A stretch of 64,000 bases of DNA from the NCBI GenBank assembly GCA_025093985.1, contig JACAAK010000001.1, positions 2,108,001 through 2,172,000 on the forward strand. The letters run 5' to 3'. The notes beneath the pieces are model-generated. The model saw only the letters and a program-made list of their open reading frames with translations. It was not told the origin of the DNA and searched no databases. Position 1 is the first letter of the stretch; every line of letters begins with the position of its first letter. A program made the translations under genes and the position numbers. The DNA is from Calvatia gigantea. Its lineage: Eukaryota; Basidiomycota; Agaricomycetes; Agaricales; Lycoperdaceae. Below are positions 59,395 to 64,000 of the stretch, piece by piece.

Positions 59395-60744
59395 ATGACG
59401 GTGTCAACATCTCTCCTCGCCATCCTTCTCTCCTCCCACCTCATCCACGCTCAACAACAAATCATGGCTACCTCGTTGGCAGCACAGTACGGACTCACAA
59501 CCTCTACAACCTTTCCATTCCCTGCTGCTACTCTCTCTCCAAATGACGCTTCAAATCATATAACCTCTCAGTGGTCCCTAGGAAAAGGCCGCATACAAGA
59601 CGGCACTAATAACATCGCTTTCGTCAATGACCCATTCCCCGACCGTCCTCCCATGGCTGACCCTTCCGACACTTCAACGCCGGGTACTAATTCCTCCGTC
59701 TTGCAGGTCACTTACCCCGAAAAATCATTCTCTCATGAAACTGGTGGGGCCCAGTTCTTCAATTTATGGAACACAACAGACGGATCATCGTTCGGGACAA
59801 TGCTGCTCTCATACGAGGTTGCCTTCGATTCTGCATTCGATTGGGTCAAGGGTGGTAAGCTCCCTGGATTAAGAGGTGGATTAAACGGCACTGGGTGCAG
59901 CGGCGGAAACTCTGCCCCTGATGGCAAGGACTGTTTTAGTTCCCGGGTAATGTGGAGAAAGTCCGCCGCCGGAGAGGGTGCGCACAAGACTCGCCTTTCG
60001 TTAATGCCCAAATGTTGATGGCCCCTACCTACATAGTTTATGCCTATATCCCTACGCCCAATGACCTTTGCAAACAGGAAGACGTCACTTGCAACACTGA
60101 TTTTGGAATCAGTCTTCAAAGAGGGTCCTTTGGGTTCTTGTCTGGAAAGTGAGTGTCGCAACCAACTACCCCCTTTGGTAGCACTCAAAACCAACAACTA
60201 GTTGGTTGCGTATATCCATGCTCGTTCAGTTGAACAATCCGCCAAACATTGCCAATGGGCAGATCCAACTCTTGTGTGTTTGTTTGTTACTTCATAAAGA
60301 ACGAAATCTCAATGAACTCTCCCGGCTAGTTACAACGACAGACTTGCTGTCTCCAAACAGGGCTTGCAAATCAGAGCCAGTAATACCCTCTTTATTAACG
60401 GATTGTTCTTCTCGTGAGCACCTTCGCCATCTTGCCATCTTTCAATCTGTGTATGTCGCTTATAACTCGATTCTCAGAACATTCTTTGGCGGTAGTTATC
60501 CCGGCTCATTTATGACACACGGCTTAAACCTCTAACCTCTAGCATTCTAGGATCCGACGATACCTGGGCAACGCCAACGACACAGCACACCTATTTCCGA
60601 AACATCCGCCTATGGGGTAGCTCGGCAACATCAAACCTTACAGGCGAGCGGGTCAAGAACGCCGCCTCGGTCATCTCACCTGCCCACCTAATATCCTTGA
60701 CATTCCTTGTAACTATTTCCTTATGGATCCTGTCGTCCGTTTAG
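59395..60744 (+). CDS. PL14-like secreted polysaccharide lyase
   Basis: Secreted protein with a signal peptide (MTVSTSLLAILLSSHLIHAQ). The family 14-type lyase core reads LQVTYPEKSFSHETGGAQFF, LLSYEVAFDSAFDWVKGGKL, PGLRGGLNGTGCSGGN, SRVMWRKSAAGE, and after an intron YIVYAYIPTPNDLCKQ, GISLQRGSFGFLSGKW, ISMLVQLNNPPNIANG, VSKQGLQIRASNTLFINGLF, and FFGGS before the C-terminal WATPTTQHTYFRNIRLWGS. The C-terminus is hydrophobic (ISLTFLVTISLWILSSV), suggesting a GPI signal, which would tether it to the wall. PL14 enzymes act on glucuronan or alginate-like chains, and the fungal substrate is uncertain. End TAG 60744. Exon edges in the region 60150-60560 are approximate. Confidence 0.82.
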
Positions 60745-61095
60745 AGGATTCTTGGCTTAGAAGTATTGAAGTAATAACATGGACGTCAACTTTTGATTTG
60801 CTTCTACTACAGACCCATTCATCCTTTGCAAAGTGTGTAAAAAGAGTCTTCAATCTGCTGTTGTCTTCAGGTCGTCAACTTTTCTGTCACGCCAGCGCTG
60901 CAACAAGCACTCCTAATCATAACATCCCTAACTATTATTATTTTTATCTCCATTTAAGTGACTCCGCCAGAGCCGAACCCGTTTCCGATCCGGGATCCCC
61001 AGAAAATATATCACTGACTAATGCACTCGACTTTTCTGTGATACTCACCCCCCAAGCTCTTTACTCGGTACTTCTTACACCTACGTATCTAGAGT
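60745..61095. other. Intergenic, promoter of NAR1
   Basis: No gene-like frame supported. A minor plus-strand frame (60723-61190) has no homology. Confidence 0.4.
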
Positions 61096-63260
61096 ATGGC
61101 GTTTTCTGGTGCCCTGGTACGCTTCATTTCTGCACTACGTTTAGGAAGAAATATAAAACGAAATCTGATCGTTTGAATTGCAGACACTGACGGACCTAAA
61201 CGATTTTATTACCCCCTCGCAAGTATGTATCAAACCCGTCGAGGAGAAAAACAAGCCGACGGAGGGGGGGCGCGATGCTGGCACCGCTGCCGTGAGTATT
61301 CCTTACTTCCTTGCATCCAACGAGTAACTGAAGAACTTCTGTGTCCCCCCTCGCAGACCGAGATCCACATAGATGAAAGTGGATCCTACTATGAAGTCTC
61401 CCCCGCCGGTGTGAGGAGCGATAACAATAGAGGCAGGAAACTCGAACAAGCACAGATTAGCTTGAACGATTGTTTGGCGTGCAGGCATGTAGCCGATCTC
61501 CAATTTCACGAATTCTTGGATACTGACACTATCGACGTCATTGGCACAACGTAGTGGATGCATTACTTCCGCGGAATCGGTACTAATAACCCTCCAGTCG
61601 CACACCGAGGTGCTCTCAGTGTTGTCCGACGACGCTGATCAGCGAACACCAATTATCTCAATCGCACCACAATCTCTCGCCTCACTCGCAGCCGCATATT
61701 CAGCTCGATTCCAGACTCAGCCCCCCTCCCATCCTTTAGGATCTGAAGTGAATGGCATAAATGGGACCCGTGACACAGACCAATTATTGACTCCACGGGA
61801 GGTCTTTCATCGGATCCGGGAATTCTGCACCTCCATTCTTGGATTTGCGTACGTTTTCGACACGAATTTCGCCCGACACCTGGCGTTGGAGGAACATGTC
61901 AACGAGTTCCTTGAACGCAGGAACCAAGCTTCCCAACAACACCTTTCAAACAGTGGATCGGGAGCCGCTCCACAGACGGACGCCCTCCCGCTCCCGATGC
62001 TCGCAAGTGCATGCCCAGGTTGGATCTGTTATGCAGAGAAAGCGCATTCCAAGATGCTGCCGTTTATCTCCCGGACGAAGAGTCCACAGCAGGTCATGGG
62101 CACGTTAGTAAAGCAGTGGATTGGCAAGAGGCTTGGTAGACGGTGAGTGTGCCAACTCTCAAATAGAAGGGTTATTAGGTGTTGATAAGCCCGTCCCCAG
62201 CCCAGATGAGATATACCATGTCTCCGTTATGCCATGTTATGACAAGAAATTAGAAGCTTCTCGACAAGATTTTTACAACGATGTGTTCAAAACTCGGGAT
62301 GTTGACTGTGTCGTCACGACCGGCGAGTTGGAACTCATGATGAAAGAGTTTGAATGGGATCTTGTGTCTGGCTCCGTCCCCCAGAAACAAACGGACACAG
62401 CGATTGCACCCCCGCCGTTACCAGTCAAGAAAAACTTCTCCAACCGGATCCTACCCGAAATTGACATCCCGGAACTCCTCCACCACCCCGGAACATCCTC
62501 TGGCTCATATCTACACGCCATCATTCACCACCTTATCACAACATCCTCAGTTCCGTTAACGTTAAGCGTCAAGGCCATCCGCAACGCAGATTACGAAGAA
62601 TATGTACTCCGTGAATCAACCGATCCAACAGTGACCGAAACATCACCGCCAAAACCAACTATGGGGAGAGTGGTATTCAAAGGTGTCAAATGCTACGGCT
62701 TCCGGAATTTACAAAACGTAGTAAGGAAAGTGGGTAAAGAAAGAGGGGTGAGGGTCGGAACGGGTGCTGCCGGACGGCTCGGCGCCAAAGGTGCGGGGAG
62801 AGGTGTCCAGAGGATACGTGCGGCAAGGAGGAATCAAGGCGTTGAAGAACATTTGATGGCGGTTGACGAAGAAAAGGGGAAGTTTGATTATGTTGAAGTT
62901 ATGGCTTGTCCGGGTGGTTGTGTAAACGGTGGAGGACAGTTGAAGCCTCCTGTTCTGTCTTCGTTAACTCCGGGTAATGAGGACGCGGAAGGATATCAAA
63001 GGGATTGGGATGGAGAAGGGGTCGCGCCGAGCGTGAGTGCCAAATGGGGTGATAGAGAGTGGACGAAGAAGGTTGAAGAAGCATATTGGCGCGACACGAG
63101 ACACACCGATGAGGGCTACGAAAAGCTAGCTGCGAATCGGCTGGTTGGGAGGATATTGGAGGAACTCTGTGCGGAGGATGATAATGAGAGGAAGAGGTTA
63201 TTCAGAACCGAGTATCGCGCGGTGGAGAGTGATGTTATTGGGTTGGCAGTCAAGTGGTGA
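61096..63260 (+). CDS. NAR1: Cytosolic Fe-S cluster assembly factor NAR1
   Basis: Hydrogenase-like protein of the CIA pathway that helps put Fe-S clusters onto cytosolic and nuclear enzymes. Start ATG 61096: MAFSGAL, then TLTDLNDFITPSQVCIKPVE, SLNDCLACSGCITSAESVLI (N-terminal [4Fe-4S] ligands), FDTNFARHLALEEHVNEFLE, LPMLASACPGWICYAEKAHS, YHVSVMPCYDKKLEASRQDF, VVTTGELELMMKEFEWDL, and VEVMACPGGCVNGGGQLKPP (C-terminal cluster ligands). All eight cluster cysteines are visible. Intron 61485-61554 is GC-AG and cuts the Ser codon between CLAC and SGC. Another intron (62143-62202) joins LGRR to PDEIYHV. The C-terminus (residues past the last ligand) is long and acidic. Length is typical of fungal NAR1. 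Confidence 0.95.
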
Positions 63261-63681
63261 TGGTCCGGAGTCTGACTCCGGACGCGTTCTTGCAGACGCC
63301 ATGTGTTGAAGGAGCTAATCGACTTCCCGGACCCTCGATGGGAAATCGTAGTAGGAAGTAGAAGTAGCAAGGCGATTAGAATTATAAGATTATTGTGCTA
63401 TCTACACATGTATGGGTAGGGTGGGTAACGAGTACAGTGGACTCCGATGCCGGTCAGTTTGAGGAGCGAAGCGAACCTGGGCCTGCCTGGGTCGGGGCAA
63501 CAAGCCAACGGCAGCTCGGAAGAAGCACAGATGGAGGCGATGATAGTGTTGTTACAATGCTGATAGAATGATTTTATGGATATTGGGTTCTAGCTAGCGT
63601 ATCATGTGTTGATGTTGGTGTCGCAAGAGGCGATGCCGTTTTGATGCGGGAGGGGCGAAATTGGGATGAAACGGACGGTCA
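63261..63681. other. Intergenic between convergent genes
   Basis: 3' flanks of NAR1 (plus) and the partial gene (minus). No coding signal recognised. Confidence 0.45.
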
Positions 63682-64000
63682 CTACTGCCGACGATAAGTG
63701 TTGTTTTTCTTCCACCAGTAGTCGCACATTTCGCAGTATTCGGGTACTCTAGCTAGGATGGTTTCGTTGGAATCGGGACCCAGAAACTTTGGGGGTATGA
63801 CGGTAAGTGCGGGGAAGAGTGAAGTAAGGAGGACGTACACGGGAGCACTGCGGACAATGTGGACAGTTTTGCGCATGTCTATCAGACCATATGCAGTATT
63901 TGCTACCGCAGTCGTCTTTGTGGGTGGACCGTTGCTATCAGCATGGGTATGAGGGTGCTGTCTGGGAGGCGTGTGTATGTGAAAAGGCGTACAGAAACGT
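63682..64000 (-). CDS. 3' end of an unidentified gene (runs off the window)
   Basis: The last exon on the minus strand ends at TAG 63684. After intron ~63787-63840 it reads FLGPDSNETILARVPEYCEM then CDYWWKKNNTYRRQ, and upstream TAVANTAYGLIDMRKTVHIV. The CEMCDYWW stretch with a CxxC pair may bind zinc. Only about 60 residues are inside the window, so the family cannot be named. The 5' part lies beyond position 64000. Confidence 0.6.
   Translation of the reverse strand, partial: RFCTPFHIHTPPRQHPHTHADSNGPPTKTTAVANTAYGLIDMRKTVHIVRSAPVYVLLTSLFPALTVIPPKFLGPDSNETILARVPEYCEMCDYWWKKNNTYRRQ

Overview
This 64 kb window is nuclear DNA of a filamentous basidiomycete, most likely an agaricomycete. The genes are packed tightly on both strands and are cut by many short introns (about 45-70 nt, GT-AG with some GC-AG). 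The gene families also fit: a CBM1 protein, a PL14 lyase, a GH18 chitinase, a conserved agaricomycete protein of unknown function, and small I9 protease inhibitors like those of Pleurotus. No bacterial-type operon, CRISPR array, virus or intact transposon was seen. All coordinates are hand-spliced from the DNA. Single-base exon edges may be off where the text says so.

Layout. 0-8 kb: a type II phosphatidylinositol 4-kinase (LSB6-like, minus), an SSU1-type sulfite/anion efflux pump (minus), and a conserved protein of unknown function (plus). 8-9.5 kb: two tandem I9-type proteinase inhibitor genes (minus), each split into five tiny exons. 9.9-19 kb: DNA-3-methyladenine glycosylase, a PAS-kinase-like protein kinase, the NDUFS7/PSST subunit of complex I, and a large Ser/Pro-rich protein (all plus). 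19.6-26.6 kb: a cytochrome P450 (minus), the meiotic gene MND1 (plus, apparently frameshifted), and a Zn2Cys6 transcription factor (plus). 26.7-34 kb: a W2-domain eIF5-mimic protein (minus) divergent from a PTC1-like PP2C phosphatase (plus), then a PNS1/CTL choline-transporter-like protein, an intron-containing tRNA-His candidate, and a four-helix membrane protein (plus).

34.5-43.6 kb is rich in secreted and wall proteins: a PhoD-like phosphatase, a membrane-anchored GH18 chitinase divergent from a CBM1 protein, and a KRE6/SKN1 glucan-synthesis protein. 44-54 kb: a GTPBP1-like GTPase (minus), a KER-rich protein with an HPD-like C-terminus (plus), a membrane RING-H2 protein with a very long insertion inside the RING (plus), a poorly coding stretch, then ferrochelatase. 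54.8-64 kb: phosphomevalonate kinase (plus), an AVT/SLC38 amino-acid transporter (minus), a PL14-like secreted lyase (plus), the cytosolic Fe-S assembly factor NAR1 (plus), and the 3' end of an unidentified gene running off the right edge (minus).

Most genes are ordinary housekeeping or wall genes that sit together by chance. The points most worth a second look are: the tandem I9 inhibitors; the broken MND1 frame; four predicted GC-AG introns, three of them at functional motifs (catalytic Asp of MAG1, Fe-S cysteines of NAR1, CBM1 core); sense-strand poly-C tracts just before the KRE6 and ERG8 start codons; and the RING, kinase and phosphatase domains carrying large low-complexity insertions.
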